Source: Streptomyces lunaelactis (GTDB lineage: Bacteria; Actinomycetota; Actinomycetes; Streptomycetales; Streptomycetaceae). Taken from it: a stretch of 64,000 nt of DNA. The translations under genes were made by a program, and so were the position numbers. Below the pieces are notes generated by a model, which was not told the DNA's origin, did not search any database, and saw nothing but the letters and a program-made list of their open reading frames with translations. Positions 1 through 9,207 of this stretch are shown piece after piece. Numbering within the stretch: the first letter of the stretch is position 1; each line of letters begins with the position of its first letter. The DNA is taken from contig NZ_CP026304.1 of the NCBI RefSeq assembly GCF_003054555.1, positions 806,001-870,000 of the forward strand, given 5' to 3'.

Positions 1-2048
1 AACTCAATCGGCGCCGCTTCCTGCAGATAGCCGGCGCGACCGCGGGCTTCTCGGCCCTGTCGAGCAGCATCGACCGCGCCGCCGCCATCCCGGCGAGCCG
101 CCGCTGCGGCACCATCCAGGACGTCGAGCACATCGTCGTACTGATGCAGGAGAACCGTTCGTTCGACCACTACTTCGGCGCGCTGAAAGGCGTACGCGGT
201 TTCGGTGACCCGCGCCCGGTGACGCTGCCCAGCGGCAAGTCGGTCTGGCACCAGTCGGACGGCAGCAAGGACGTGCTGCCCTACCACCCGTACGCCGAGG
301 ACCTCGGCATGCAGTTCATCGCCGGCCTCAACCACGACTGGCAGGGCGGCCACAAGGCCTGGAACCACGGCAAGTACGACCAGTGGATTCCCGCCAAGTC
401 CCCGGGCACGATGGCGTATCTGACGCGCGAGGACATCCCGTTCCACTACGCGCTCGCCGACAGGTTCACCGTCTGCGACGCCTACCACTGTTCGTTCATC
501 GGAGCCACCGACCCCAACCGCTACTACATGTGGTCGGGCCACACCGGCAACGACGGCAAGGGCGGCGGCCCCGTCCTCGGCAATGACGAGCTCGGGTACG
601 ACTGGACGACGTACCCCGAGCGGCTGGAGTCGGCCGGGATCTCCTGGAAGATCTACCAGGACATCGGCGACGGCCTGGACGCGGGCGGCTCCTGGGGCTG
701 GATCGAGGACGCCTATCGCGGGAACTACGGCGACAACTCCCTGCTGTACTTCAACAAGTACCGCAACGCCAAGCCCGGCGATCCGCTGTTCAACAAGGCG
801 CGCACCGGCACCGACGTGAAGAACGGCGACGGCTACTTCGACCTCCTCAAGGCCGATGTGAAGGCCGGGAAGCTCCCCCAGATCTCCTGGATCGCCGCCC
901 CGGAGGCCTTCTCCGAGCACCCCAACTGGCCCGCGAACTACGGCGCCTGGTACATCGCGCAGGTGCTGGACGCCCTCACCTCCAACCCCGAGGTGTGGAG
1001 CAGGACCGCGCTCTTCATCACATACGACGAGAACGACGGCTACTTCGACCACATCACCCCGCCCTATCCGCCGGCCTCCGCCGCGCAGGGCCTGTCCACC
1101 GCGGACGGCAAGCTCGACCAGTTCGGCGGAAACGCCACCTACGCCGCCGGGCCCTACGGCCTCGGCCAGCGCGTCCCGATGCTCGTCGTCTCCCCCTGGA
1201 GCACCGGCGGCTACGTCTGCTCCGAGGTCTTCGACCACACCTCGATCGTCCGGTTCATGGAGCGCCGCTTCGGCGTCGGCGAGACGAACATCTCGCCGTG
1301 GCGCCGCGCCATCTGCGGCGACTTGACCTCGGCGTTCGACTTCGGCCTCAAGGACACCAGGCCCGCCTCGCTGCCGGACACGGACGGATACGAGCCCCCG
1401 GACCGCGAACGGCACAACAGCTACGTACCCAAGCCGCCCGTCAATCCTGTGCTGCCCAAGCAGGAGCGCGGTTCGCGGCCCGCTCGCCCGCTGCCCTACG
1501 CGCCGCTGGTGGACGGGGCAGCGACGCCCTCGACCGGGCGCTTCACGCTCACGTTCAGCGGCGGCGCAAAGGCGGGTGCGTTCTTCTCGGTGACGTCGGG
1601 GAACCGCACGGACGGGCCGTGGACGTACACCACAGAAGCGGGAAAGACGCTCTCCGACACCTGGAACACGGCCTACTCGAAGGGCGTGTACGACCTGTCG
1701 GTGTTCGGCCCGAACGGCTTCCTGCGCACCTTCAAGGGCGCCGGCACCACCGCCGGCGCCGAGGTGACCGCCCGCCATGTCGCGAGCAGCGGCCGCGTCG
1801 AGCTGACCATGACGAACACCGGAGCCGACTGCCGTCTCAGCCTCACCAACGCGTACGGCGGGAGGTGCAAGACGTTCACCGTGCGCAAGGGCGCACGCCT
1901 GGTCCACACGGTGGACCTGCGCGGCAGCAAGCGCTGGTACGACCTGAGCGTGGTGTCCAGCACGGACGGTACGTTCCTGCGCAGGTTCGCCGGACATGTG
2001 GAGAACGGCCTGCCCGGCGTGAGCGACCCGGCGATCATCACCGTCTGA
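1..2048 (+). CDS. Phosphocholine-specific phospholipase C, Tat-exported (5' end outside window)
   Basis: Secreted phosphodiesterase of the acid-phosphatase/phospholipase C superfamily, expected to release phosphorylated head groups from phospholipids outside the cell. The frame is open from base 3, and the first residues read NRRRFLQIAGATAGFSAL, a twin-arginine signal. The ATG at 144 is therefore internal and the true start lies left of the window. The family motif MQENRSFDHYFG follows directly after the signal region. Other catalytic-domain stretches are visible (SFIGATDPNRYYMWSG, FITYDENDGYFDH). Two C-terminal beta-domains of the DUF756 type follow at about 1510-1750 and 1770-2000. The gene ends at 2048 and nothing downstream appears co-transcribed. 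A phosphate-starvation role is usual for the family but no operator is visible here. Confidence 0.93.
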   Translation, partial: LNRRRFLQIAGATAGFSALSSSIDRAAAIPASRRCGTIQDVEHIVVLMQENRSFDHYFGALKGVRGFGDPRPVTLPSGKSVWHQSDGSKDVLPYHPYAEDLGMQFIAGLNHDWQGGHKAWNHGKYDQWIPAKSPGTMAYLTREDIPFHYALADRFTVCDAYHCSFIGATDPNRYYMWSGHTGNDGKGGGPVLGNDELGYDWTTYPERLESAGISWKIYQDIGDGLDAGGSWGWIEDAYRGNYGDNSLLYFNKYRNAKPGDPLFNKARTGTDVKNGDGYFDLLKADVKAGKLPQISWIAAPEAFSEHPNWPANYGAWYIAQVLDALTSNPEVWSRTALFITYDENDGYFDHITPPYPPASAAQGLSTADGKLDQFGGNATYAAGPYGLGQRVPMLVVSPWSTGGYVCSEVFDHTSIVRFMERRFGVGETNISPWRRAICGDLTSAFDFGLKDTRPASLPDTDGYEPPDRERHNSYVPKPPVNPVLPKQERGSRPARPLPYAPLVDGAATPSTGRFTLTFSGGAKAGAFFSVTSGNRTDGPWTYTTEAGKTLSDTWNTAYSKGVYDLSVFGPNGFLRTFKGAGTTAGAEVTARHVASSGRVELTMTNTGADCRLSLTNAYGGRCKTFTVRKGARLVHTVDLRGSKRWYDLSVVSSTDGTFLRRFAGHVENGLPGVSDPAIITV

Positions 2049-2188
2049 TCACCGGCTGACCGGAGCGAAGGGGCCGCCCGCCGAACCCGGCGCGCGGTCT
2101 CTCGCCCGACACCTCGCTACGGACTCGCCGCGAAATACGCACTTCGGACAAGAATCCGTGATTCCGTCATCGAATTGGCCGGGATACG

Positions 2189-3508
2189 ATGTCGGAGGAG
2201 TCCTCTGTGCGCAGTTTCGCTGTCACGGCTGTTGTGGTCGCCGCGCTCGCGTCAGGTGGGTCCATGTGGGCGACAAACAGTCCCCGTGGTCCCTCGCCGG
2301 CCGCAACCCATGAGAACGGCACCAACGTTCTGCTCGTCGGACTCGACCGGCGCACCGGCATCTCCGCCGAGGACAAGAAGCGCCTGCACGTCGGCGGCGA
2401 GGAATGCAACTGCACCGACGTGATGATGGTCGTGCACATCGCCGAGAACTCACAGCGCATGAGCGTGGTTTCCATCCCCCGCGACTCCTATGTGGAATTC
2501 GCCGATCACACACACCCCCGGCACTCCGGGAAAATCAATGGCGCTTTCGCGCACGGCGGTGGAGATCTGGCGGTACGGACGGTGGAGAAAGAGACCGGTC
2601 TCCGGATCGATCACTATCTGGAAACCGACTTCACCGGCTTCGCCGACACCGTCGACCGCCTCGGCGGGGCGAAGGTGTGCACGGACACCGCCCTGCACGA
2701 CCTCGGTTCCGGACTGAAGCTGGCTGCGGGTACCCACCACCTGGACGGAAGCCGCACCCTGCGCTACGTCCGCGCCCGCCATGTCTCCCCGCCCGGCGAT
2801 CTGGGCCGGGTCCGCCGTCAGCAGCGCGTGCTCGTCGAGATGCTGTCCCGGCTCAGGGACGAAGGAGCCCTCGAGAACCCGGCCGCCGCGGCCCGCACCG
2901 CCCACAAACTGCTGAAGTCCGTACGCACCGACGCCGGCACCGGCGCACAGGACCTGGTCCGCCTGGGCTGGATGCTCGGCCGGCTCAAGGCACGGCAGAC
3001 GGAGTTCGCGACCGTGCCCATCTCGGAGTTCGACCACCGCGTACCGCAGTGGGGCTCCACCCTGCTGTGGGACAAGGCGCGCTCCGCCGCTCTGTGGGCC
3101 GCGCTGCGCGAGGACCGGCCGATCACCGGCGACTCCCGTATCCGGCCGAGCAACGACGTGCCGGTCGAGTTCGCCCCGGCCTCCCTTCGGCTCCGGGTCA
3201 CCGATCCGGAGGTCGCCCGAGCACTGCGTGCAGGTGGCTACGCGGTCGAGTTCGCCCCGGCCCGGCCGGGCCTGCCACGGCCCCAGGGCCCGACCGTCAT
3301 CACCTACGACCCGGTCATGGAGCGCTACGCGGCCACTGTCGCGGCCGCGCTCCCCGGCGCCCGGCTGCTTCCGGTCGCCGGGCACGGCCAGGTCTTCGAT
3401 GTGACCGTCGGAACCGAGGCGCGCACGGTCGTCAGGGTCGTCCATGACCGCAGCAGCGTCGAGGGCGCGCCCGTCCACGGCGAACGGCTGCGGTGCCCTA
3501 CGCCGTGA
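2189..3508 (+). CDS. LytR-CpsA-Psr (LCP) family protein
   Basis: Likely a membrane-anchored LCP phosphotransferase that attaches anionic glycopolymers to peptidoglycan on the outer face of the membrane. A short N-terminal hydrophobic segment (FAVTAVVVAALASGGSMWA) serves as signal or anchor. The LCP domain spans about residues 48-270. It shows NVLLVGLDRR, the polyprenyl-phosphate-binding stretch SVVSIPRDSYVEF, and GKINGAFAHGG with HYLETDFTGFADTVDRLGG. The C-terminal 150 residues contain a LytR_C-like part. The ATG at 2189 sits 140 bp after the phospholipase gene, with a GGAG-like stretch near 2178. The 3' end overlaps the convergent DUF1254 gene by 11 bp. Confidence 0.88.
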   Translation: MSEESSVRSFAVTAVVVAALASGGSMWATNSPRGPSPAATHENGTNVLLVGLDRRTGISAEDKKRLHVGGEECNCTDVMMVVHIAENSQRMSVVSIPRDSYVEFADHTHPRHSGKINGAFAHGGGDLAVRTVEKETGLRIDHYLETDFTGFADTVDRLGGAKVCTDTALHDLGSGLKLAAGTHHLDGSRTLRYVRARHVSPPGDLGRVRRQQRVLVEMLSRLRDEGALENPAAAARTAHKLLKSVRTDAGTGAQDLVRLGWMLGRLKARQTEFATVPISEFDHRVPQWGSTLLWDKARSAALWAALREDRPITGDSRIRPSNDVPVEFAPASLRLRVTDPEVARALRAGGYAVEFAPARPGLPRPQGPTVITYDPVMERYAATVAAALPGARLLPVAGHGQVFDVTVGTEARTVVRVVHDRSSVEGAPVHGERLRCPTP

Positions 3509-4835
3509 CCTGGATCGGCGGAAGCTGATAGCTGCCGTCGAGGACCGGCGCCCCGGGCGAGTAGAGGCGGATGACCGGCCTGAAGGCACCGAGAGGGGCG
3601 GGCAGCCAGTTCGAGGCGTCGGCCGGCCGCTCGTGCTGGAGCAGCAGGGTGAGCGAGCCGTCGTCGCCGTATACGAGGCCGGGGGTGCGGTCGCCGATCG
3701 AGTAGCGCCCGATGGGGTTGTCGACCAGGTGGTAGTCCGGGGTGTCGTACATCGTGACCGACCAGAAGGCGTCGACCGGCGGCGGCTGTTCGAAGTGCAG
3801 GGTGTACGACGTCGAGCCGACCAGCTGTGCCCCGGCCGAGTCGCTGAAGGTCTGCGCGTGGACCGCCTCGTACGCGTGGTTGCCCCAGAGGCCGACGCGG
3901 GCGGCCACTGCCCTGGTGAGGTGGGCGGTGGGACGGTCGGGGATCTTCCAGCGGTCCTCGTCAAGGGTGCCGGGGCCGAGGTGGTCGACGTTGTAGTCGA
4001 AGAGATGCAGGTTCACGTCCCAGACGCCGGGCGGGTGTTCGGGGTCCGTCGGCGGATGGGCGGCCGCCTCGAGCCGCGCCCTGCCCTGTGCCAGACCGGC
4101 TTCCAGCGCGTGTACGAGGCCGGGGTCGGCCTGGACGTACGGCGAGGGCCCTTCCTCCAGCAGACCCAGCGGCTGGAAGCGGTCCTGATACGCGGCATCG
4201 CGCGGCGCGGGCGGGAAGTCGGCCATCCAGACCCGCAGTTGCTCGAAGAAGCGGAGCGGTTCGGGCACATCGGGGTCGGGCTGCGGAAGCCCCGATCCGG
4301 CGCCCGGCTCCAGCTGTGTGAGCGTGAGCTGCCGCTGGAGCGCCGTGATCCGGGCCATGTCCTCGGGGCCGTCGCAGGCGCTGCGGCCGACGATCGAGGC
4401 GACCGCGGTGGGCGAGTCGATGACCCGGACGCCCTCGGGCGGGGTGCCGGTCCAGCCGGGCGGCGCGATCAGCCAGGTGGCCTCCTCCGTTCCCGTCGCC
4501 CGGCGTCCGAGGTAGGCGAAGTTGTTGGTCCAGGCGTCCACGAACTGCAGGACGTAGTAGGCGCCTTGACAATCCGGAACATGGAGGAGCAGCGGACCGC
4601 CGGAGAGGTCGAGCTGGGCGAGCGAATAGACGGTGTCGTTGTTGACGGACACGAACTTGGCGCTCGCGTCGGCGAGTTGGGGTGCGTGCGCAAAGGCGTT
4701 GAACGGGCCGGCGGGCACGATGCCGAAGCCCTTCCGGGTGGTGGTCTCGACCGTGCTGAGGTCATGGACCAGCGGATAGCCGTAGATGTACGCGGCCGCG
4801 GCCAGGTCCACCAGCTCGGGCTTCGGATCGGACAC
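3498..4835 (-). CDS. DUF1254/DUF1214 domain protein
   Basis: Family of uncertain biochemical function with paired DUF1254 (N-terminal) and DUF1214 (C-terminal) domains. DUF1254 hallmarks appear early (AAAAYIYGYPLVHDLSTVE; NNDTVYSLAQLDL), and DUF1214 appears at the end (FWSVTMYDTPDYHLVDNP; LLLQHERPADASNWLPAP). The frame is open up to 5069, but a GTG at 4835 (VSDPKPELVDLAAAA) has an AGGAG ribosome site 6 bp upstream and begins exactly where homology should start, so I use it (445 aa). There is no signal peptide at this start, although many relatives are exported. The 3' end overlaps the LCP gene tail-to-tail. Confidence 0.85.
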   Translation of the reverse strand: MSDPKPELVDLAAAAYIYGYPLVHDLSTVETTTRKGFGIVPAGPFNAFAHAPQLADASAKFVSVNNDTVYSLAQLDLSGGPLLLHVPDCQGAYYVLQFVDAWTNNFAYLGRRATGTEEATWLIAPPGWTGTPPEGVRVIDSPTAVASIVGRSACDGPEDMARITALQRQLTLTQLEPGAGSGLPQPDPDVPEPLRFFEQLRVWMADFPPAPRDAAYQDRFQPLGLLEEGPSPYVQADPGLVHALEAGLAQGRARLEAAAHPPTDPEHPPGVWDVNLHLFDYNVDHLGPGTLDEDRWKIPDRPTAHLTRAVAARVGLWGNHAYEAVHAQTFSDSAGAQLVGSTSYTLHFEQPPPVDAFWSVTMYDTPDYHLVDNPIGRYSIGDRTPGLVYGDDGSLTLLLQHERPADASNWLPAPLGAFRPVIRLYSPGAPVLDGSYQLPPIQVTA

Positions 4836-5081
4836 GGTCGGCTCCTTGTCCTCAGACCGCCGGCTTCGGACGGCCCGTACACAGTGCCCCCGCCGCCCAT
4901 GCACCACCGCTGCCACTGTGGCCGGAGTCGCACGGGGCGCTGGGCGGAGTCGCTGTCCGGGCCATGGGGACTCCTTCGTCGACGTCAGTCCGAGCGTCCG
5001 TGGCGCCTGGTGCTGCGACCACCCGGCCACATCCGTTCGGGTGAATCCCGGCTCGCCGGGCGAGGGCATCGCGGTCCGAGG

Positions 5082-7139
5082 TCAGCCGCCGAAGCCGGCG
5101 TCGGGTGGGACGAACTCGCACCAGACCGCCTTGCCCTCACCCCTCGGCTCCACACCCCAGCGCGCGGCAACCGCGTCGATCATCAGCAGGCCCCGCCCGG
5201 ACGTCGCCGCCTCACCGGGCGACCTCCGGCGTGGCCGGACGCTGGAGCGGTCCTTGACCCACAGCCGCACGCGACGGACCGGTTCCGGCAGGACTTCGAG
5301 AGTGAGGACCGCGCCGCCCTCCGTGTGGAGGAGCACATTCACCAGCAGTTCCCCGGCGGCCAGTTCCACGTCGTCCGCCAGCGCCTCCAGACCCCAGTCC
5401 TCGAGCGCGTGCCGCAGCGCGGTGCGGGCCTCCGCCAGCCCCTCGGGGTCGGCCTGGTGGACGTACTGGTGGATCCGGGGCGCCCGATGGGTCCCGGGGT
5501 CGGGTGCTCGCCGCAGCACGAGGAGCGCGACATCGTCGCCGGTGCCCCACCGCTGCCACAGCCGGTCCGACAGATGGTCGGCGAGCGCTCCCCCCTCCGC
5601 GGGACCCGTGCGCACAGCGTCGGCGAGCGCGTCCATCCCGGCCGTGATGTCGAGGCCCGGTTCCTCGACGAGGCCGTCGGTGCACAGAATGAGGGACTCG
5701 CCGGGCACGAGGTCGAGCCGGGACTCGGGGAACTCCTCATCCTCGAACACCGTGGCCAGGCCGAGCGGGAGTCCCCCGCGCAGGTTCGGCCAGCCGACCC
5801 GCCCGTCGGTATGCCGGATCAGCGGCCCCAAGTGGCCCGCGCGCACGGCCCGTACCCCTCCCGACTCGAGGTCGACCTGGGCGTACGTACACGTGGCGAA
5901 GCGTTCGGTGTCCAGTTCGGCGAGGAAGCGCGAGGCCCGTGCCAGCACGGTGGAGGGGTCGTGGCCCTCCGCCGCGTAGGCGCGCAGAGCGATGCGCAAC
6001 TGGCCCATGATGGCGGCGGCGTGGGTGTCGTGTCCCTGGACGTCGCCCACGACGATCCCGACCCGTCCTCGGGGCAGCGCGATGACGTCGTACCAGTCAC
6101 CGCCCACCTCCCTGCCGCTCCACGCCGCGTGGTAGCGCACCGCGATCTCCGCGCCCGCGAACTCCGGGATGTGGCGCGGCAGCATGGAGGCCTGCAGGCT
6201 GGTCGCGAACTCCCGTTCCTGGTCGAAGAGAATGGCTCGCTGCAGGGACTGGGCGACGATTCCCGCCAGCCCCAGGCACAGGGCGCGGTCCTCGGCGGGG
6301 AAGCTGGTACGGCCCCGGTAGAAGAGCGCGAGGCCTCCGATGGGACGGGCCTGGGCGACCAGGGGCAGAAAGGCCGCCGCGTCCAGCCCCAGCCGGCGGA
6401 CGTAGGGCGCCAGCTTCGGAAACCGGCCGGCGAGATCGGACAGCGAGGTCACAAATCGCGGCTGCTGGGTGAGCACCGCCTCGGCGAGCGGCAGCGACTC
6501 GTCCAGACGGTTGAGCTTCAGGTCGGCCAGGACTTCCATCGATGTGCCGGACATTGCGATGATCTTGAGTGCGGAGCCGTCGACCAGGGCCAGGGCGAGC
6601 CCGTCCGCACCGAAGCGTTCCAGGCCGCTGGTGCCGGTCAGCACCGCGGTGACATCGTCCACGGTGACCGCCTTCGACAGCGCCTCCGTGGTGCTCTGGA
6701 CCATGGCGGTCATCCGCTGCCGGCCCGCCTCCAGCGGGCTGATCACCGTGAATTCGGTGAGCTCCGTCGACGCGTTGCGCACGATGCCGACCACTCGGTA
6801 CGGGTTGCCCTGCGCATCGCGCAGGATGCGCCCCCGTGCGTGCGTCCACTGCCGGATCCCGTTGCGCCGTCTGACCTGGAAGTACGCGCCGTAGGAGGAC
6901 CGGCCGCTCTCGATGGCCTGATCCACCGCCGCGTCGAGCCGCAGGCGCTCCTCGGGAGGCACCCGGGAGCTGAGCGACTCGGGTCTGCCGTCGTACTCCC
7001 CCGGCCCCAGGTCGAAGACTGCCATCCCGGCCCTGTCGAGCTCGAAGATCCCGCTCTGCAGATCCCAGTCGAAGCTGCCCATGCGATTGAGGGCCAGCCT
7101 CTCGGCCGGTCCGATCACTGGCCAGTCCCGTCCTGACAT
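5082..7139 (-). CDS. PAS-GAF-SpoIIE phosphatase with C-terminal anti-sigma-type ATPase
   Basis: Multi-domain PP2C-type Ser/Thr phosphatase of the RsbU/SpoIIE class, expected to act on STAS anti-sigma antagonists in a partner-switching pathway. Order: PAS (about 15-135; SFDWDLQSG, VRRRNGIRQWTHARGR), GAF (about 150-310), SpoIIE phosphatase (about 325-530, with GGDWYDVIALP and VVGDVQGHDTHAAA giving the metal-binding aspartates), then an HATPase_c domain (about 545-680; ELAAGELLVNVLLHTEGG and GRGLLMIDAVA). The kinase-like domain should bind anti-sigma partners. The start is an ATG at 7139. Transcription is divergent from the DUF2252 gene across 241 bp. It is a paralogue of the gene at 37026-39485, which carries a second PAS domain. 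Confidence 0.92.
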   Translation of the reverse strand: MSGRDWPVIGPAERLALNRMGSFDWDLQSGIFELDRAGMAVFDLGPGEYDGRPESLSSRVPPEERLRLDAAVDQAIESGRSSYGAYFQVRRRNGIRQWTHARGRILRDAQGNPYRVVGIVRNASTELTEFTVISPLEAGRQRMTAMVQSTTEALSKAVTVDDVTAVLTGTSGLERFGADGLALALVDGSALKIIAMSGTSMEVLADLKLNRLDESLPLAEAVLTQQPRFVTSLSDLAGRFPKLAPYVRRLGLDAAAFLPLVAQARPIGGLALFYRGRTSFPAEDRALCLGLAGIVAQSLQRAILFDQEREFATSLQASMLPRHIPEFAGAEIAVRYHAAWSGREVGGDWYDVIALPRGRVGIVVGDVQGHDTHAAAIMGQLRIALRAYAAEGHDPSTVLARASRFLAELDTERFATCTYAQVDLESGGVRAVRAGHLGPLIRHTDGRVGWPNLRGGLPLGLATVFEDEEFPESRLDLVPGESLILCTDGLVEEPGLDITAGMDALADAVRTGPAEGGALADHLSDRLWQRWGTGDDVALLVLRRAPDPGTHRAPRIHQYVHQADPEGLAEARTALRHALEDWGLEALADDVELAAGELLVNVLLHTEGGAVLTLEVLPEPVRRVRLWVKDRSSVRPRRRSPGEAATSGRGLLMIDAVAARWGVEPRGEGKAVWCEFVPPDAGFGG

Positions 7140-7380
7140 GTGCTCGCTCCGGAGGAGGGACCGGGAGACCCGGTCAGTCGGCCATGCCGTCCTCGGGCAG
7201 CATAGCTTTGCGACTTTTATCGCGCATTACGGTGAGAGGTCAGGGCTGAGGGAGCGCTCCGGGAGGCCGGCGCTCACCCGTTCGCGCCGCGCGCCGGGCT
7301 GCCGGGCGGCAACGGAGGGAGGCTCTTCCTGCACGGCACCGGCGACCGGTACCCACGGGATTCGGAGGGAGGCGGAAGAC

Positions 7381-8715
7381 ATGGGCACTCCGTCCGAGCA
7401 GGCGCAGCGGGGGAAAGCCGCCCGCAACCAGGCCTCGCGGTCCTCGCACGGACTGTGGATCCCGGGGGCCGACCGACTCGACCCGCTCGTGATCCTGGAG
7501 CGGCAGGCCGCCAGCCGCGTCCCCGAGCTGGCGCCGATCCGCTACGGGCGGATGGCCGCCTCCCCGTTCGCCTTTCTGCGCGGAGCGCCCGCGGTGATGG
7601 CCGCCGATCTGGCCACCCAGTCGCGCACCGGTCTCCACGTCCAACTCTGCGGCGACGCCCATCTGCTGAACTTCGGCGTGTTCGCCTCTCCCGAGCGCTC
7701 CCTGCTCTTCGACCTCAACGAATTCGACGAGACGCTTCCCGGCCCCTTCGAATGGGACGTGAAACGCCTCGTGGCGAGCGTGGCCGTCGCCGCCCGCTCC
7801 AACGGCCAGTCCGACGCCGAGGCAAGACGGGCCGCGCTCGGCGCGGCGCAGGCCTACCGGCTGTCGATGCGACGGCTGGCCGAGTTCGGTGAACTCGACG
7901 TCTGGTACGAGCGGCTCGACACCCGCGAGCTGCTTCCGCTCGTACAGAAAATGCGGCGCCGGCAGCTCAAGGCGGGCCCCTCACGCGCCCGTCGCCGCAC
8001 CAGCCTCAAGGCCCTCACCCAACTCACGGAGACCGTCGAGGGACGGCGGCGGATCATCAGCGACCCGCCGCTGCTGGAACCGGTGAGGGCACCCGACGTC
8101 TCCGCCCTGCTCAAGATCTTCATGGACTACCGCAGCACACTCAGCGAGGAGCGGCGCATGCTGCTCGACCGCTACCGCTTCATCGACGTGGCCCGGAAGG
8201 TCGTCGGTGTCGGCAGCGTCGGCACCCGTTGCTTCATCGTCCTGCTGGAGGGACGGGATGCCGACGACCCGCTCTTCCTCCAGATCAAAGAGGCCGAGAG
8301 GTCCGTGCTGGAGGCTCATCTCCCCAGGAGCGCATACGCACATCAGGGACACCGGGTGGTCGTGGGACAGCGTCTGCTGCAGGCCGCGAGCGACATCTTC
8401 CTCGGTTGGGTGAGAGGTCCCGCCGGCCGCCACTTCTACTGGCGGCAACTGCGTGACATGAAGGGCTCCGCCGATGTCGACGACATGGCGCCGGCCGTGC
8501 TCCGCGACTACGCGAAACTGTGCGGCGCCGCCCTCGCCCGTGCCCACGCACGCTCCGGCGACCGGATCGCCGTCGCTTCCTATCTCGGCAGCGCCGACAC
8601 CTTCGAGCGGGCGATGTCCGAGTTCGCCCTGCGCTACGCCGACCAGAACGCCGTCGACTACGCGGCCCTGTTGGCCGCGATCGCAGCCGGAGACGTCAAG
8701 GCCGTCGAGTCCTGA
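7381..8715 (+). CDS. DUF2252 family protein
   Basis: Intact member of the DUF2252 family, predicted to have a kinase-like fold but with no established substrate. Family motifs: RYGRMAASPFAFLRGA near residue 57, QLCGDAHLLNFGVFASPE, LLFDLNEFDETLPGPFEWDVKRL (acidic, phosphotransferase-like), and VGVGSVGTRCFIVLLEG. The frame stays open further upstream, but the ATG at 7381 has a GGAGG site at 7366 and matches the usual family start (MGTPSEQAQRG). Length is 444 aa, normal for the family. The 3' end is 21 bp from the convergent SHOCT protein gene. Confidence 0.9.
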   Translation: MGTPSEQAQRGKAARNQASRSSHGLWIPGADRLDPLVILERQAASRVPELAPIRYGRMAASPFAFLRGAPAVMAADLATQSRTGLHVQLCGDAHLLNFGVFASPERSLLFDLNEFDETLPGPFEWDVKRLVASVAVAARSNGQSDAEARRAALGAAQAYRLSMRRLAEFGELDVWYERLDTRELLPLVQKMRRRQLKAGPSRARRRTSLKALTQLTETVEGRRRIISDPPLLEPVRAPDVSALLKIFMDYRSTLSEERRMLLDRYRFIDVARKVVGVGSVGTRCFIVLLEGRDADDPLFLQIKEAERSVLEAHLPRSAYAHQGHRVVVGQRLLQAASDIFLGWVRGPAGRHFYWRQLRDMKGSADVDDMAPAVLRDYAKLCGAALARAHARSGDRIAVASYLGSADTFERAMSEFALRYADQNAVDYAALLAAIAAGDVKAVES

Positions 8716-8736
8716 GGCGACCCTGTCCAGGCCTGT

Positions 8737-9135
8737 TCAGGCGAGGAGTTTCGTCTTCGCCTTCTGGAACTCCTCGTCCGTGATGGCACCGGAGCTCTTG
8801 AGGTCCGCGAGTCTGGTGAGTTCATCGACCCCGCCCTTGCCAGCGCCGCCGCTTCCCGCGGCTTCCCGGACATACGCCTTGAAAGCCTGCTCTCTGTCCT
8901 CGGCCTCCTTGACGTCACGCTTGCCCATCGAGTCGCCCCGGGCGATCACATAGATCAGAACGCCGAGGAAGGGCACCACCAGGGCCAGGACCAGCCAGCC
9001 GGCCTTCGCCCACCCGTTCAGGTCGTGGCTACGGAAGATATCCGTGATGACCCTGAACAGGAGGAACAGCCACATGATCCAGAGGAAGAACCAGAGCATG
9101 GTCCAGAACAGGTTGAGGAGCGGGTAATCGTCCAT
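8737..9135 (-). CDS. Small membrane protein with PLD nuclease N-terminal-like and SHOCT domains
   Basis: About 132 aa. Two membrane segments (LLNLFWTMLWFFLWIMWLFLLFRV and AGWLVLALVVPFLGVLIYVIARG) have the PLDc_N-type hairpin arrangement. A charged linker and a C-terminal SHOCT motif follow (ELTRLADLKSSGAITDEEFQKAKTKLLA). Function is unknown; SHOCT is thought to aid oligomerisation. Two ATGs are possible (9144 and 9135). The second has GAGGG at a normal distance and is chosen. The gene is convergent with the DUF2252 gene and upstream of nothing obvious, and is probably monocistronic. Confidence 0.85.
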   Translation of the reverse strand: MDDYPLLNLFWTMLWFFLWIMWLFLLFRVITDIFRSHDLNGWAKAGWLVLALVVPFLGVLIYVIARGDSMGKRDVKEAEDREQAFKAYVREAAGSGGAGKGGVDELTRLADLKSSGAITDEEFQKAKTKLLA

Positions 9136-9207
9136 GGTCCACATCCCTCACCGACACGAACGGCCGGATCTACTTCAGTGATACCACCCCGCATAACGGC
9201 CCGCTCG

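Noticed and set aside
144..146. ATG as start of the phospholipase gene
   Set aside because: The frame is open back to base 3 and encodes a Tat signal peptide directly upstream, so this ATG is internal.
3444..7136. 1230-codon open frame on the plus strand
   Set aside because: Antisense to the DUF1254 and SpoIIE genes; Arg/Gly-rich composition with no family motifs. A high-GC shadow frame.
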